Shown piece by piece: positions 17,149-26,136 of a stretch of 64,000 nucleotides of DNA (position 1 is the stretch's first letter; the number at the start of each line of letters is the position of its first letter). Both the position numbers and the translations under genes were made by a program. Source of the stretch: CAZDAW01 sp964503685 (GTDB taxonomy: Bacteria; Chloroflexota; Anaerolineae; Anaerolineales; Anaerolineaceae); contig CAZDAW010000001.1 in NCBI GenBank assembly GCA_964503685.1, positions 57,837 to 121,836 on the forward strand, written 5' to 3'. Below the pieces are notes generated by a model. That model worked only from the letters and a program-made list of their open reading frames with translations. It was not told the DNA's origin and searched no databases.

Positions 17149-17433
17149 TTGGATATTCACTTTAAAAAGAGTGCTAGAATAGTCAGAAAGCTGATGGCTG
17201 ACCATGGAATGGACAGGATAGATCGCCACAAGAGACTTGAGGAAAACCCTTTTACCTGCCGCGTTACAAAAGACAGAAGGGTTTTCATTAGCTGGCAGGG
17301 TAGGCAAGTTATGATAATCAAAGGGAAAGAGGCCGAAAAATTCATCGCCAGAATTTCGCAGGTGGACGAATATCAGGCTCAATTAATGATTGCCCGAATC
17401 ACGGGACATTTTAAGCACGGAAACGAAAAATAA
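17149..17433 (+). CDS. Small basic protein of unknown function
   Basis: Up to 94 residues from a TTG at 17149; an ATG at 17194 would give 79 residues. Neither has a clear ribosome site. The protein is rich in Arg, Lys and His ('RKLMADHGMDRIDRHKRLEE', 'KDRRVFISWQGRQVMIIKGK') with a predicted alpha/beta layout and no signal or membrane segment. I do not recognise the family. The regular codon structure and the terminator directly downstream suggest a real short gene. Confidence 0.5.
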   Translation: MDIHFKKSARIVRKLMADHGMDRIDRHKRLEENPFTCRVTKDRRVFISWQGRQVMIIKGKEAEKFIARISQVDEYQAQLMIARITGHFKHGNEK

Positions 17434-17460
17434 ACGTTGGGTGTTTGAATGGCATCCAAC

Positions 17461-17498
17461 AAAAACAGCGCGGTTGTTTTTTATACCGCGCCGTTTTT
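17461..17498. terminator. Bidirectional intrinsic terminator
   Basis: Left arm AAAAACAGCGCGGT (17461-17474) pairs with ACCGCGCCGTTTTT (17485-17498) with one mismatch and a 10-base loop. A run on one side and T run on the other make it functional in both directions. It separates the small plus-strand gene ending at 17433 from the minus-strand anti-sigma gene ending at 17551. Confidence 0.82.
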
Positions 17499-17550
17499 GC
17501 TTGTTATAATGGGTCAGAAGTGTTGTTTAAATCTGACTGCTTGATGCGCT

Positions 17551-19035
17551 TTACTCTGGACCAATTGGCGGTTGCCATTCCACCTCACAGGCGCCCTTCA
17601 ATTGGTACATGGCATACCCGACCCGGTAAGTGACAACTCCGGTTGGAAGCCCATCGGGGTGGATATTGCGGATGATTAACCCTTTGTTCCCGGCAGGGAA
17701 GGTTGAACCATATCGCACTCCTGATTTTTGATCTCCGACGTACATAAAGTCAACTCCATAAAATTTTGTTTCGGATGAAATTTCCACTTCATAACCGTTG
17801 GGTGTGTTCGTTGACGGTGCAGCAGTCTCAACGGGTTGGTCGAGTATGGGGCTCTCACTTTCATAAATTGCCTTTACGTTTTTGATCGTAATCTGTTCCC
17901 CTGATATGTTCAGGGGTTGATTTATTTCCCAACTCTGGCCGGCTTGCGGGTTGGTACCGGCGTCGAAGGAAAAGGTTATGTCGTCATCCGTTTGTGCATG
18001 CACCATCAGCGAGTTGAATTTTAACGTCAGCGGTTGCTGAAAATCCGTTCCTTTGACCACAAAGGAGAAATTATTATCTTTATCGCCTTCAAGGGTGGTT
18101 TCCAATGGGATTTGCTTTCCCGTCGAGTCGAATGCCTCAACGGCTTCATACATGACCGAAACATTCTGCCAGTTTTTATTTTTCCATTGGAAATGACCGG
18201 CTACCAGGAAACCATCTTCCAATACGACAGTCCGATCGATGACCGCGGTCACTTTATTCATATTCGCGGATTCCGTCGCCTCTTCACTGGCCGGGGATTC
18301 CACTGCTGCGGTTTCAGCCGCGGCCGGCGCCTGCGTTTCCGTGTTTTCGAAGACCGGCATCAGGGTTGCATCGGGTGGAAGGGGTACGAAAGGCAGATCG
18401 ATTTCCCATTCGGCGGGCGCTGTGCAGGTCGGGCCCGGATTATCCATCGAGACGAGCAGGGTGGCTTGATTAACCCCGGCGGGCAATGAAGGAAATTCTA
18501 TGCGAGCCTGGCCGCCCGAGGCGCCGCCGCCGATTGGGTGTTTGATGGCGCCATCCGGCAGGCGAAGCAGATTGACATCGTAGATGCAGGCGGTGATTTC
18601 GTCAGGCCCAACTTCGGGTAGATTATCGATCTGATAGGCGATCACCGTGTTGTTTACATCTGAGATTGCCTGGCTTACAGTCAATGTCATGCCATCTTTT
18701 TCGACCGATATGGGGTTTTCCAGATACAAAGTCGTTCCGTCATTCTGAACGAAACCAATGCCCGGCAGGTAACCCAGCAATAGATTGCGGCAAAATGCCA
18801 TTACCTTTTGCGGGCCGATTGCGAAAACGAACACCACAACGACGATCAACGAGGCTGTTGCCATCCATCCAGCCCGGTTAAAAAATAAGCGCGGTGATGA
18901 ATATCTTGAAGATATGTTTTGAGGCGTCGATGCGATTTCATTCCAGAGTGCATCGGAAAATTCGCGGCGCGGTTCCACTGCGTGCGAGGCTTCTAAAATT
19001 TTATTTTCGATTGAAAGGTTGGAACGGTTACTCAT
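17551..19035 (-). CDS. Membrane-anchored anti-sigma-like protein with DUF4179-type domain
   Basis: A 494-residue protein. Residues 1-50 are a short cytoplasmic segment, about 55-72 a single membrane helix ('ATASLIVVVVFVFAIG'), and the rest is extracellular. The segment after the helix ('LPGIGFVQNDGTTLYLENPI' then 'VEKDGMTLTVSQAISDVNNT') matches DUF4179-like domains of anti-sigma factors. A Glu/Ala/Thr-rich linker ('PAAAETAAVESPASEEATES') joins it to a second beta-rich half. It overlaps the ECF sigma gene by eight bases. It probably binds that sigma factor and releases it on an envelope signal. Confidence 0.75.
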   Translation of the reverse strand: MSNRSNLSIENKILEASHAVEPRREFSDALWNEIASTPQNISSRYSSPRLFFNRAGWMATASLIVVVVFVFAIGPQKVMAFCRNLLLGYLPGIGFVQNDGTTLYLENPISVEKDGMTLTVSQAISDVNNTVIAYQIDNLPEVGPDEITACIYDVNLLRLPDGAIKHPIGGGASGGQARIEFPSLPAGVNQATLLVSMDNPGPTCTAPAEWEIDLPFVPLPPDATLMPVFENTETQAPAAAETAAVESPASEEATESANMNKVTAVIDRTVVLEDGFLVAGHFQWKNKNWQNVSVMYEAVEAFDSTGKQIPLETTLEGDKDNNFSFVVKGTDFQQPLTLKFNSLMVHAQTDDDITFSFDAGTNPQAGQSWEINQPLNISGEQITIKNVKAIYESESPILDQPVETAAPSTNTPNGYEVEISSETKFYGVDFMYVGDQKSGVRYGSTFPAGNKGLIIRNIHPDGLPTGVVTYRVGYAMYQLKGACEVEWQPPIGPE

Positions 19036-19600
19036 AATTCACCTCCAATTGTGATTGCATACGATCTAATAAGCGGGATAGTGATTTGCGTACGGCATCT
19101 TCTTTACGATTCAGCACGGCGCCAATTTCGCGATAGCTCAATTCTGCCATAAACCGCAGGCGGATTAGCTCCTGCTCTTCTTTGGACAGGGTAGCAATCA
19201 GCCGGGTGACTTGCTCGATTTCGGCGCTGTGAACTGCTTGAGTCAGCAAGTCTAATGACCCCGCTGCGTCAGTGATATTATCCAGAGGAATTTCTTTGTT
19301 TCCTTTACGATAATAGTCAATTGCACGCGCACGGGCTATTGAAAACAGCCATGCAGAAAAGCAGCCCCGGTTGTGATAGCGCGGCAGGTCTTGATAGGCT
19401 TTGAGGAAAACCTGTGAAGTCAGGTCTTCGGCGTCTTTGACATTGCTCACCCGAAAATAGAAATAACGGTAAACCGGTTTTAACCATTTCTGATAGAGCC
19501 GTTTGAATTCAACCGGGTTTTCTTGCGCGGCCGCTACCAGTGTTGCATCGTCATCTATACGATAATTTTGTTCTGCTTCCAACAGTAATGATTCGGACAT
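19028..19600 (-). CDS. ECF-family RNA polymerase sigma factor
   Basis: A 190-residue sigma factor. The start at 19600 is chosen because AAAGGAGG lies just upstream on the minus strand; the ATG eight codons earlier has no such site. Region 2 contains 'PVYRYFYFRVSNVKDAEDLT' and 'CFSAWLFSIARARAIDYYRK'. Region 4 contains 'LSKEEQELIRLRFMAELSYR' with the helix-turn-helix 'EIGAVLNRKEDAVRKSLSRL'. It is followed by its likely anti-sigma partner with overlapping reading frames. Confidence 0.9.
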   Translation of the reverse strand: MSESLLLEAEQNYRIDDDATLVAAAQENPVEFKRLYQKWLKPVYRYFYFRVSNVKDAEDLTSQVFLKAYQDLPRYHNRGCFSAWLFSIARARAIDYYRKGNKEIPLDNITDAAGSLDLLTQAVHSAEIEQVTRLIATLSKEEQELIRLRFMAELSYREIGAVLNRKEDAVRKSLSRLLDRMQSQLEVNYE

Positions 19601-19739
19601 CAGTCCTCCTTTCGGAATGTTCAATTGTATCTAAGATGCATCTATATGGGTATAACCGAGTTGAAACTAAAAAGCGGACATTTTGCTTCATCTGCTGATC
19701 TGTTTTTTTGGCCCTTGACAAAATATTCAATATAGATGA

Positions 19740-19771
19740 CAATCTAATTAGATATATATCTAATTAGATTG
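19740..19771. promoter_or_regulatory. Perfect 32-bp palindromic operator
   Basis: From 19740 to 19771 the sequence is a perfect inverted repeat; its half is CAATCTAATTAGATAT. It also contains the smaller dyad ATCTAATTAGAT twice. It lies 16 bases before the ATG of the ArsR-type regulator and downstream of a TTGACA-like -35 at about 19715. This suggests autorepression by that regulator. Winged-helix ArsR proteins commonly bind such A/T-rich dyads. Confidence 0.82.
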
Positions 19772-19787
19772 CAGGAGCTGTTTACTA

Positions 19788-20417
19788 ATGAATACTAATG
19801 AAAAAGAGCAAATTCTTCTTATGCTGAAAGCCCTGGCAGATGAAAGCCGGCTGACTTTGATGCGATTGCTGCATGAGAGAGAATATACGGTGAGCGACCT
19901 GGCGTTGAAGATCAATCTGAGCGAACCAACAGTTTCTCATCATCTGGCGCGTTTGCGCGAAGCTGGGCTGGTAACGCTGCGTATGGCCGGTAACCAGCGT
20001 TTTTATCGAATCAACTCCGCCGGGTTGGAGAGATTTAAGCAATTAGCTTATCGTATCGAAATATCCCCTCCACATCCTGAACCAGTCATTTCAGACGATC
20101 AATGGATAGCTGATCTTGGCTGGGAGGATTGGGAACAACGTGTACTCCGTGAACATACGTTGAATGGCCAATTGACGAGTCTGCCGGCCAAACAAAAGAA
20201 AATGGCTGTCATTTTGCGCTGGCTGGCCACTTTGTTCGAGCCTGACAGGTTGTATAGTGAAATTGAAGTCAACGAGATATTGAAAGCCGTTTATGCTGTC
20301 GATTACATCAGTCTCCGGCGCGACCTGGTCGATTTTGGATATTTACGTCGTGAACGCGGCGGTGGAAAATATTGGCTTGCTCCGGCAGAATCGGAGAATA
20401 TAAAAAAAGGACAATAG
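19788..20417 (+). CDS. ArsR-family HTH regulator with DUF2087 domain
   Basis: A 209-residue protein. The N-terminal winged helix (about 1-85) contains 'LALKINLSEPTVSHHLARLR' and 'GLVTLRMAGNQRFYRIN'. The C-terminal part (about 135-200) with 'RWLATLFEPDRLYSEIEVNE' and 'DLVDFGYLRRERGGGKYWL' matches DUF2087. I see no metal-binding cysteine pair in the sensing helices. The gene starts behind AGGAG and ends one base before the serine hydrolase gene, so the two form an operon under the palindrome at 19740-19771. Confidence 0.85.
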   Translation: MNTNEKEQILLMLKALADESRLTLMRLLHEREYTVSDLALKINLSEPTVSHHLARLREAGLVTLRMAGNQRFYRINSAGLERFKQLAYRIEISPPHPEPVISDDQWIADLGWEDWEQRVLREHTLNGQLTSLPAKQKKMAVILRWLATLFEPDRLYSEIEVNEILKAVYAVDYISLRRDLVDFGYLRRERGGGKYWLAPAESENIKKGQ

Positions 20418-20418
20418 G

Positions 20419-21654
20419 ATGAGTAACCCAGAAAAGCCACAAACTGCAAAAGAGTTGGGGTTGATGCGCGGTTTTCCGCCAGCCCCAGATAAAATGGTGA
20501 CGCACGAAAATCAACTTTTTGCTCCTTTTAACCGTTGGAGCTTTCAAAACGAATTACCTCTAAATCATGTTGTTGATGTATGGCGTGGTAATGGGCCAGT
20601 CGCGCCGATACGCGAAGCGCCGGTCGATCTCAGTATGGTCACCTATCAAAATCGGTTGGGTGCTCAATTTACTTTTGAGGATATGATCGAGTCCAGCTAC
20701 ACCGACGGCATTGTTATCCTTCACCGGGGTGAAATTATCTATGAGCGTTATCTAAATGGAATGCAGGCGCATTCACTCCATGCCTGGGCGTCAGGCAGCA
20801 AGTCTGTGACGGGGACATTGGCTGCACTGTTGGCATATGAAGGATTGTTCGACCTGGATGCAGCCGTTTCAACTTACCTGCCGGAATTGAAGCACAGCGG
20901 TTTTGCAGACGCCACAATCCGCCAGGTAATGGATATGACAACCGCGCTGAGATTCCCGGATGACGACCCTGACCCGGTTTCAGAAAGTGTGCGGTATGCG
21001 ATAACGATGGGGTGGCGTGAAAAACCGGCAGGATACGCAGATGCGACAACCAGCTACGAGTATCTGGCAACAATGAAAAAAAATGGCAAGCACGGAGATC
21101 GTTTTACTTATCTGACGCCCAATAGTGATGTACTTGCCTGGCTGATGAAGCGTTTGTTGGGTAAAACATTAGCTGAGATCATGTGCGAACGCATCTGGTC
21201 GAAACTGGGCGCAGAGCGCGATGCATTCTGGATCGTCGATCCGACGACAGCAGAGACAGCCGGTTCGGGTTTGCTCACTACGACGCGGGATATGGCGCGC
21301 TTTGGGCAAATGATGCTGCAGAAGGGGTGGTTCAACAACCAGCAAATTTTACCGCCCGCAGTGGTTGAAGATATTGCTGCTGGGGCAGATCAGGCAGCAT
21401 TTATGAGGGGCCCTGCGGCCAGTCCGGCAAATCAGGGGTATTCTTACCATCATCAATGGTGGGTAACCCATAATGAATTTGAGGCGTATCTGGGAATGGG
21501 TTATGGTGGGCAGATGCTTTATATTGCGCCTGCTGCGCAACTCGTCATAGCCAAGTTCAGTTCATATCCCACTCCGACGCCGGCCGGTAATGAATTCTAC
21601 AGTGCATTTGGCGCTTTTCCGGCTCTGGCAAAAACGCTTATGGAAAAAATGTAG
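20419..21654 (+). CDS. Serine hydrolase of the class C beta-lactamase family
   Basis: A 411-residue protein without a recognisable signal peptide. The nucleophile motif SxxK is 'SGSK' in 'HAWASGSKSVTGTLAALL' near residue 130. Family segments 'LFDLDAAVSTYLPEL' and 'IRQVMDMTTALRF' follow, then 'GSGLLTTTRDMARFGQMML' near 290. Members include esterases, D-amino acid amidases and 6-aminohexanoate hydrolases. The latter resemble this one in having a Trp/His-rich C-terminal half ('YSYHHQWWV'). The substrate cannot be read from sequence. Confidence 0.82.
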   Translation: MSNPEKPQTAKELGLMRGFPPAPDKMVTHENQLFAPFNRWSFQNELPLNHVVDVWRGNGPVAPIREAPVDLSMVTYQNRLGAQFTFEDMIESSYTDGIVILHRGEIIYERYLNGMQAHSLHAWASGSKSVTGTLAALLAYEGLFDLDAAVSTYLPELKHSGFADATIRQVMDMTTALRFPDDDPDPVSESVRYAITMGWREKPAGYADATTSYEYLATMKKNGKHGDRFTYLTPNSDVLAWLMKRLLGKTLAEIMCERIWSKLGAERDAFWIVDPTTAETAGSGLLTTTRDMARFGQMMLQKGWFNNQQILPPAVVEDIAAGADQAAFMRGPAASPANQGYSYHHQWWVTHNEFEAYLGMGYGGQMLYIAPAAQLVIAKFSSYPTPTPAGNEFYSAFGAFPALAKTLMEKM

Positions 21655-21761
21655 AGGAATTTTTATTCTGTGAGCGCCTGATCATAAATACCGAGAGAAT
21701 ATGTGTTATATTACCAGGCGTTGTATGTGTATTCCGATAATTTTGCATAAAGGAGATCGCT

Positions 21762-22586
21762 ATGAAGCTGTTGATTGCGACAGATATGGAAGGCATATCC
21801 GGTGTGGCGAATTGGGAGCATGTTACGCCTGGTTCAAATGAATGGAATCGTTTCCGTCAGGTGATGACGCAGGATGTCAATGCGGCGGTAGATGGGGCTG
21901 CCCGGGGCGGTGCCGATCAAATAGTGGTTACTGATGGTCATGCGAACGGCGCCAATATTTTGATCGAAGCGCTGGATCCGCGCGCTCGTTTAATTTCCGG
22001 ATCGCCCACGATGTTCTCCATGGTGCAGGGCATTGATCAAGGTGTGGATGCTGCATTATTTGTGGGTTATCACGCCCGGCACGGCTCACTCAGTGCGCTT
22101 TTGGATCACACCTGGTCCAGTGTGCGCATTTCTAATTTATGGTTAAACGGGCGACTGTGTGGAGAGTTTGGTTTAAACGGGGCTGTTTGCGGTTCCTTTG
22201 GCGCGCCGGTACTGATGGTTTCGGGCGACCAGAGCGTATGCGCTGAGGCGCTGGAGTGGGTACCGGGTATTGAAACGGTACAGGTGAAGACTGCTTTGGG
22301 CCGCCAATCAGCCGAGTTGCTTCCTCTTCAGGAGGCGCAGGAGAAAATTCGTCTTGGGGCGCAGACTGCCGTAACCCGGTTCCTTGCCGGTAAAGGCCCG
22401 GCTCCCCTGGTCATGCAAGCGCCGGTTACGGTGACGATTGAGTACATGAATACCCACATGGCTGATCAGGCCAGTCTGTTGCCCGGTTGTGAACGTCTGG
22501 ACGGCCGACGCATCGAGTTCACTGCCGATGATATGCCGGCAGCTTATATTAAATTCCGAGCGGCAGTCAATCTGGTCAGTTTATGA
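21762..22586 (+). CDS. M55-family D-aminopeptidase (DppA-like)
   Basis: A 274-residue zinc peptidase. Metal ligands are visible in the N-terminal 'ATDMEGISG' (Asp8 and Glu10), 'TDGHANGANI' (His near 60) and 'GYHARHG' (His near 104). DppA-type enzymes cleave D-Ala-containing peptides in the cytoplasm and help recycle cell-wall peptides. It follows the serine hydrolase gene after 107 bases and has its own AGGAG site. Its stop overlaps that of the opposing MFS gene by six bases. Confidence 0.87.
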   Translation: MKLLIATDMEGISGVANWEHVTPGSNEWNRFRQVMTQDVNAAVDGAARGGADQIVVTDGHANGANILIEALDPRARLISGSPTMFSMVQGIDQGVDAALFVGYHARHGSLSALLDHTWSSVRISNLWLNGRLCGEFGLNGAVCGSFGAPVLMVSGDQSVCAEALEWVPGIETVQVKTALGRQSAELLPLQEAQEKIRLGAQTAVTRFLAGKGPAPLVMQAPVTVTIEYMNTHMADQASLLPGCERLDGRRIEFTADDMPAAYIKFRAAVNLVSL

Positions 22587-24188
22587 GTGATTCGGAAAAT
22601 TTTCGTTGGCCGTTCTTTGCTGATTGATTTCTGCGGCTTCCTGTTTGCCCGGTAAAATGCTCACCGCGACAACGGCGGCTATCAGCATGGCGATACTGCC
22701 AACGAAGAATGCCTCTCGCATACCCTCAACGAAAGCCTGGCTGGAAGTATGGACGATCATATCCATCAGATTCCCCCCAAGTTGATGTGCTGCAAGATGG
22801 GCGCCTTGAATGCTGCTGCGAATGTTTTCCAGCATTGCTTCAGATAATCCCTTGATATCTGTCAGATGGCTTACCCCAGAGCGATAGATGCCGTTCATCA
22901 ATGCGCCTAAAACAGCCACGCCCAACGCGCCGCCCAACTGACGGGTGGTGTCATTCATCGCAGAACCGATTCCTGCCCGGTTGGGCGGAAGTGAATTCAT
23001 CACTGCATTGGTTGAAGGACTCATTGTTAAACCAATCCCACATCCATGCACGAGCAATATGAGCAGGATGCGCCAGTAAGCCGTATCGATTCCGGCAACT
23101 TGTGAAAAGATGAAGAAACCGGTTCCAGAAAGCAGTAATCCAAACGTAATGGTGAGCTTTGCGCCAAGTTTCCGGTTGACGCGCAGTGACATCATTGTTG
23201 AGAGGAAGACTGCCGGGGTCATCGGCAGCATACAAAGCGCCGAGATCAATGGCGAATAACCCTGCACAGATTGAAAGTACTGGCTGAAGAAGTACATTGA
23301 GCCCATCATCCCGAACGAACTGATGGTCAGTGCGGCGTTAGCCCCGGTAAAAGCCATATTCTTGAAGAAGATCAATGGCAGCATTGGATTGGGTGAATGA
23401 TTTTCCCACCAGATGAAAGCAGTGAGAAAAACGGCGGCAATGCCGAAAGAAATCAGGACAATGTTGGATGTCCAGCCCTCTTCTCCTGCCCGAATCATCC
23501 CGTACACCAGGGTAAACAGCCCGATGATCGACAGGCTGACACCCGGAAGGTCTGGTTTGGGCGCTCTGGAATCCTTGGATTCCGGCATCAGAATATACCC
23601 GCCGACGATTCCGATGATCACAATGGGCAGATTGAGGTAGAAAACCGCAGACCAGTTGAAGGCATCGATTAAAAATCCGCCAATGATCGGCCCGATGCCG
23701 GCGCCGATGGAAAAGATGCTCGACCAGATGGCAATCGCTTTGGCGCGTTCTTTGCCGTCTCTGAAAACGTCGATGATGATAGATAACGTGGAGGGCATGA
23801 TCAAGGCTCCTGCGAGCCCCAGCAGGGAGCGGAAACCAATCAGCATGAAGGTGGAAACAGACAGGGCAGCGCCCAGCGAACCCAGTCCGAACAATGCAAG
23901 GCCGATGAGCAGCATGCGTTTTCGCCCATAACGGTCGCTGATTGAACCTGTGGTAATCAACAGGGAGGCAAACACCAGAGTGTAAGCGTCAACGATCCAT
24001 TGTAATTGGCTGGCTGTGGCGGCAAGGTCCTTCGATATGGACGGCAGCGCCAGATTGAGGCCGGTGTTATCAATGGAAATGATGAATAAAGAGATACATA
24101 ATACGCTCAGAATGAGCCAACGCTTTGTTAGATTTTGTTGTTTGTTCAATGCAAATGCCTGTTCTTCTTTGCTGGGCAGGTTGTGCAA
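22581..24188 (-). CDS. MFS drug-resistance transporter, DHA2 (14-TMS) family
   Basis: A 535-residue transporter with about 14 hydrophobic segments. Family motifs include 'SIDNTGLNLALPSI' in the first helix, 'QWIVDAYTLVFASLL', motif A 'GSISDRYGRKRML', and 'GIGPIIGGFLID' (motif C). These place it with QacA/EmrB-type multidrug/H+ antiporters. A final hydrophobic segment ends in 'AIAMLIAAVVAVSIL'-like sequence. The compound exported is unknown. No regulator is directly adjacent. Confidence 0.88.
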   Translation of the reverse strand: MHNLPSKEEQAFALNKQQNLTKRWLILSVLCISLFIISIDNTGLNLALPSISKDLAATASQLQWIVDAYTLVFASLLITTGSISDRYGRKRMLLIGLALFGLGSLGAALSVSTFMLIGFRSLLGLAGALIMPSTLSIIIDVFRDGKERAKAIAIWSSIFSIGAGIGPIIGGFLIDAFNWSAVFYLNLPIVIIGIVGGYILMPESKDSRAPKPDLPGVSLSIIGLFTLVYGMIRAGEEGWTSNIVLISFGIAAVFLTAFIWWENHSPNPMLPLIFFKNMAFTGANAALTISSFGMMGSMYFFSQYFQSVQGYSPLISALCMLPMTPAVFLSTMMSLRVNRKLGAKLTITFGLLLSGTGFFIFSQVAGIDTAYWRILLILLVHGCGIGLTMSPSTNAVMNSLPPNRAGIGSAMNDTTRQLGGALGVAVLGALMNGIYRSGVSHLTDIKGLSEAMLENIRSSIQGAHLAAHQLGGNLMDMIVHTSSQAFVEGMREAFFVGSIAMLIAAVVAVSILPGKQEAAEINQQRTANENFPNHS

Positions 24189-24353
24189 AGTCTATTTGAC
24201 ATGAAAGCATAAGATGCCGGTTTTTTTCTTTAATCGATATTTAGATGGCTAATTATAGTGGGGGTATTAATCGTGTCAAGGTAGATATTCGAACTTTATA
24301 TTCTATTAATATTCGTTTCATGCCGGATATTATTGGATTATATCGAAAAAAAT

Positions 24354-24397
24354 CGAACAGTACTGGCAGATATTAAATCTTTTGCCTGTACTGTTCG
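24354..24397. terminator. Stem-loop downstream of uppP
   Basis: CGAACAGTACTGG (24354-24366) pairs with CCTGTACTGTTCG (24385-24397), a 13-bp stem with one mismatch and an 18-base loop. It lies about 35 bases beyond the stop of the minus-strand uppP gene. It is A-rich on the left flank, which reads as a U-rich tail on the minus-strand transcript. It is a likely terminator for the resistance operon. Confidence 0.65.
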
Positions 24398-24432
24398 GGT
24401 AAATGCCGAATTAGAAAAGTGCCGGTGCCAGT

Positions 24433-25281
24433 CTAGTGGAACAGACCTGCTATTCCGGCCAGCGCGACGATCACGGCGAATCCCATTCGGTAAAAAGCGA
24501 AAGCTTTCATTGGCTTTCTCTTCAGGTAGTTGATAAACTTATCGACCACGATGAAGGCCACCAGGAATGCCACCACAAAACCGATTGCCAGAGAGATAAT
24601 TTCTACTGCAGACAAACTGGCCAGACCGCCAATCTTCAACACCTCCAGGAGACTCATCCCCGCCAGAACGGGTATTGCCAGGAAAAAGGAGAACTCAGCT
24701 GCGGCTACGGTGGAAAGTCCTGCTATCCAACCGCCGATGATTGTGGAGGCCGATCGCGACATTCCCGGAATGATTGCCAGACATTGAAATGCGCCGATGG
24801 TCAGGGCCTGTCGGATTGACAGGTTGATTTCTTGTTCACCTGGATTTTTATCGCGCAGTTTTTTCTCCGCAAATATCATCAATATACCACCGATGAAGAG
24901 AGCGGCCGCCACAGAGGTTGCGTTGAACAGATATTTTTCTGCGAGGTTATCCAGCAGTAACTGACAGATCAACCCTGGAATGCAGGCGACGGCAATCATC
25001 AACCAGAATTTAAACCCTGAGCGTTCGTAACCAATTTTTTGCGGGAAAAAATTTACCAGAGTTTCCTTGATTTTTTTCCAGTAAAGGATGACCACGGCCA
25101 AAATTGCTCCGAGCTGGATCACGTAGGTATACATCTCGACGTATAGTGGGTTTATGCCATTAAATTTGATCAGAATCTCAAAAATGATCAAATGTCCCGT
25201 TGAAGATACCGGTAAAAATTCCGTGATGCCTTCCACGATTCCGAGCAGTATGGATTGGAGAAATAAGATTATTGTTTCCAT
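24433..25281 (-). CDS. uppP: Undecaprenyl-diphosphate phosphatase
   Basis: A 282-residue membrane protein of the BacA/UppP family. Both catalytic motifs are present: 'EGITEFLPVSSTGHL' near residues 17-31 and 'PGMSRSASTIIGG' near 170-182. It dephosphorylates undecaprenyl diphosphate to recycle the lipid carrier; extra copies give bacitracin resistance. It is the last gene of a minus-strand set of regulator, kinase, ABC ATPase and permease, the classic makeup of a bacitracin-type resistance locus. Confidence 0.92.
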   Translation of the reverse strand: METIILFLQSILLGIVEGITEFLPVSSTGHLIIFEILIKFNGINPLYVEMYTYVIQLGAILAVVILYWKKIKETLVNFFPQKIGYERSGFKFWLMIAVACIPGLICQLLLDNLAEKYLFNATSVAAALFIGGILMIFAEKKLRDKNPGEQEINLSIRQALTIGAFQCLAIIPGMSRSASTIIGGWIAGLSTVAAAEFSFFLAIPVLAGMSLLEVLKIGGLASLSAVEIISLAIGFVVAFLVAFIVVDKFINYLKRKPMKAFAFYRMGFAVIVALAGIAGLFH

Positions 25282-25386
25282 TTTTGTCCTTTAGTAGAGA
25301 TATTGTTGGGTGCAGGCCGGACGAGGTGATGTGCAAGCATAATTTGACCTTCTAATGCAATGTTTTGATGCAACGATGATCCCGTC

Positions 25387-26136
25387 TTAATGCACGTCTG
25401 TTTTGATGAAGTAGATCAATGTAGCAACTAATCCGATAACAGAAGTAATCAGGATTGAGTAGAATGAATACTCCGGGGGGTAATCTGGCAAAAAACCTTT
25501 GCTGGCTATGACATAAACCGCTGACCAGGGATATAAGGCCCGGTACTCTGAATTGGCGACCATCAGATTACCCATGGTGATGACAATCGTAAATACAACC
25601 GTGGGAAGAAAATTCTTGAATAAAAGGGTTACCAGAATCATAGGGGGAGTCAGTACGAAAAGCAAACTGCCGCCGATCATGAATTCATAAAAAGAAGATA
25701 ACAGAATGTTACCGTTCAGATTAACAAACTGTCCGACCAGTCCAAACAGGATCGCTGAAATCCAGGAAATCAGCGTCAGTGTCATAATCCATAGAAACAG
25801 CAGAATTAACTTGCTCAGAATATAATTGATTCTTGATACCGGGATGGTCAATAAGTTTTTCAGTGTGTTTTCCGTATATTCCCGGTTGATCAGATAGGCT
25901 GTTATCACCCCATACAAAGGGACTCCGGTCAGCAGAACAATGCCGAAACTGGTTTCTGAAAAATATTCCTGAAATTGGATCGGGATGCCCGGATGTCTTG
26001 CCCGCGTTCCCAGGAAGCCGATAAAAACGATCAAAGGAGCGGCAGTTGCTCCGATCAGGCTCATTAGAAACATCATCGATCTCTTGAGCTTCAGGAGTTC
26101 AGTACAGACGAGATTAATCAATGCTGCCTCCTCCAT
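25387..26136 (-). CDS. ABC-2 type permease, BcrB-like
   Basis: A 249-residue membrane protein with about six hydrophobic segments. It carries 'YLINREYTENTLKNLLTIPV' near residues 85-104, the conserved ABC-2 cytoplasmic motif. The reading frame overlaps the 3' end of the ATPase gene by 23 bases. A TTG at 26121 behind GGAGG is an alternative start. It would pair with the upstream ATPase to export or displace a cell-wall-active peptide antibiotic. BcrB-like identity is inferred from the uppP and kinase neighbours. Confidence 0.8.
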   Translation of the reverse strand: MEEAALINLVCTELLKLKRSMMFLMSLIGATAAPLIVFIGFLGTRARHPGIPIQFQEYFSETSFGIVLLTGVPLYGVITAYLINREYTENTLKNLLTIPVSRINYILSKLILLFLWIMTLTLISWISAILFGLVGQFVNLNGNILLSSFYEFMIGGSLLFVLTPPMILVTLLFKNFLPTVVFTIVITMGNLMVANSEYRALYPWSAVYVIASKGFLPDYPPEYSFYSILITSVIGLVATLIYFIKTDVH

